Below, one piece after another: positions 21,960 through 22,031 of a stretch of DNA of 22,031 nucleotides. The notes under the pieces were generated by a model that saw only the letters and a list, made by a program, of their open reading frames with translations, did not search any database and was not told where the DNA came from. This stretch comes from an uncultured Clostridium sp. (GTDB taxonomy: Bacteria > Bacillota > Clostridia > TANB77 > CAG-508): positions 1 through 22,031 of the forward strand of contig USBY01000026.1 in assembly GCA_900553015.1 (NCBI GenBank), written 5' to 3'. The first letter of the stretch is position 1; every line of letters begins with the position of its first letter. A program made the position numbers and the translations under genes.

Positions 21960-22031
21960 AATTAAAGACCGAGTAGCAAGAGAAAAAAACACATAGAAAT
22001 ATGTAAAGAATTAGTAATTAAAAGGCACCAA

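Noticed and set aside
21965..22031. Second T-box leader at the window end
   Set aside because: AGTA and AGAGA-like strings occur but their spacing does not fit stem I, and no specifier or T-box core is visible before the edge.

Overview
The window is a strongly AT-rich chromosomal segment of a spore-forming member of the Clostridia (Firmicutes). The evidence is the codon use, strong AGGAGG-type ribosome binding sites, a valine T-box leader upstream of valS, the ireB-ruvX-DUF1292 block, and a core sporulation locus (spoIIA operon, spoIID, spoIIQ, plus dpaA). An uncultured gut clostridium is plausible, but nothing here fixes the genus. I see no rRNA, tRNA, insertion sequence or CRISPR array.

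Layout. (1) 1-3612: inorganic pyrophosphatase, a membrane TPR protein, dipicolinate synthase subunit A and undecaprenyl-diphosphatase, closed by a terminator. (2) 3712-8441: one apparent transcription unit from a good sigma-A-type promoter. It starts with an unfamiliar three-gene module: a pilin/VirB2-like small membrane protein, a CpaE-like protein with receiver-like, AT-hook, acidic-repeat and MinD-like parts, and a membrane GAF plus GGDEF-like protein. All three catalytic-type domains have lost hallmark residues. It then runs into ireB and ruvX. DUF1292 follows at 8518 with its own promoter. (3) 8833-9153: no gene. This gap holds a Val T-box (specifier GTA readable), its terminator, and a REP-like hairpin. 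Then comes valS, which shares a bidirectional terminator with a convergent FAD-dependent dehydrogenase. (4) 13454-16997: divergent promoters, then spoIIAA (with a 1-base frameshift), spoIIAB, sigF, spoIID and spoIIQ, the last with a sigma-F-like promoter. (5) 17017-21826: an accessory island. A leftward AraC/GyrI-like regulator is divergent from a tight four-gene operon, with a near-perfect 24-bp palindrome between them.

The best candidate for an undescribed system is region 5. A PEP-synthase/rifampin-phosphotransferase-type machine appears to be split. The ATP-grasp domain (PPDK_N, with expected key residues) is the last gene. The phosphohistidine swivel domain (with its catalytic His) is fused to a MORC/Hsp90-like GHKL ATPase in the first gene. 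Between them lie an unrecognised helical protein and a histidine phosphatase. No PEP/pyruvate-binding barrel is present, so the phosphoryl acceptor is unknown. The divergent ligand-sensing-type regulator suggests induction by a small molecule or stress. The domain calls are by eye from motifs. The system-level function is inference.

The spoIIA operon provides the forespore switch (SpoIIAA, SpoIIAB, SigF). SpoIID and SpoIIQ act in engulfment, and DpaA makes the spore-core compound dipicolinate. If the spoIIAA frameshift is real, this switch would be broken, so that base is worth confirming.
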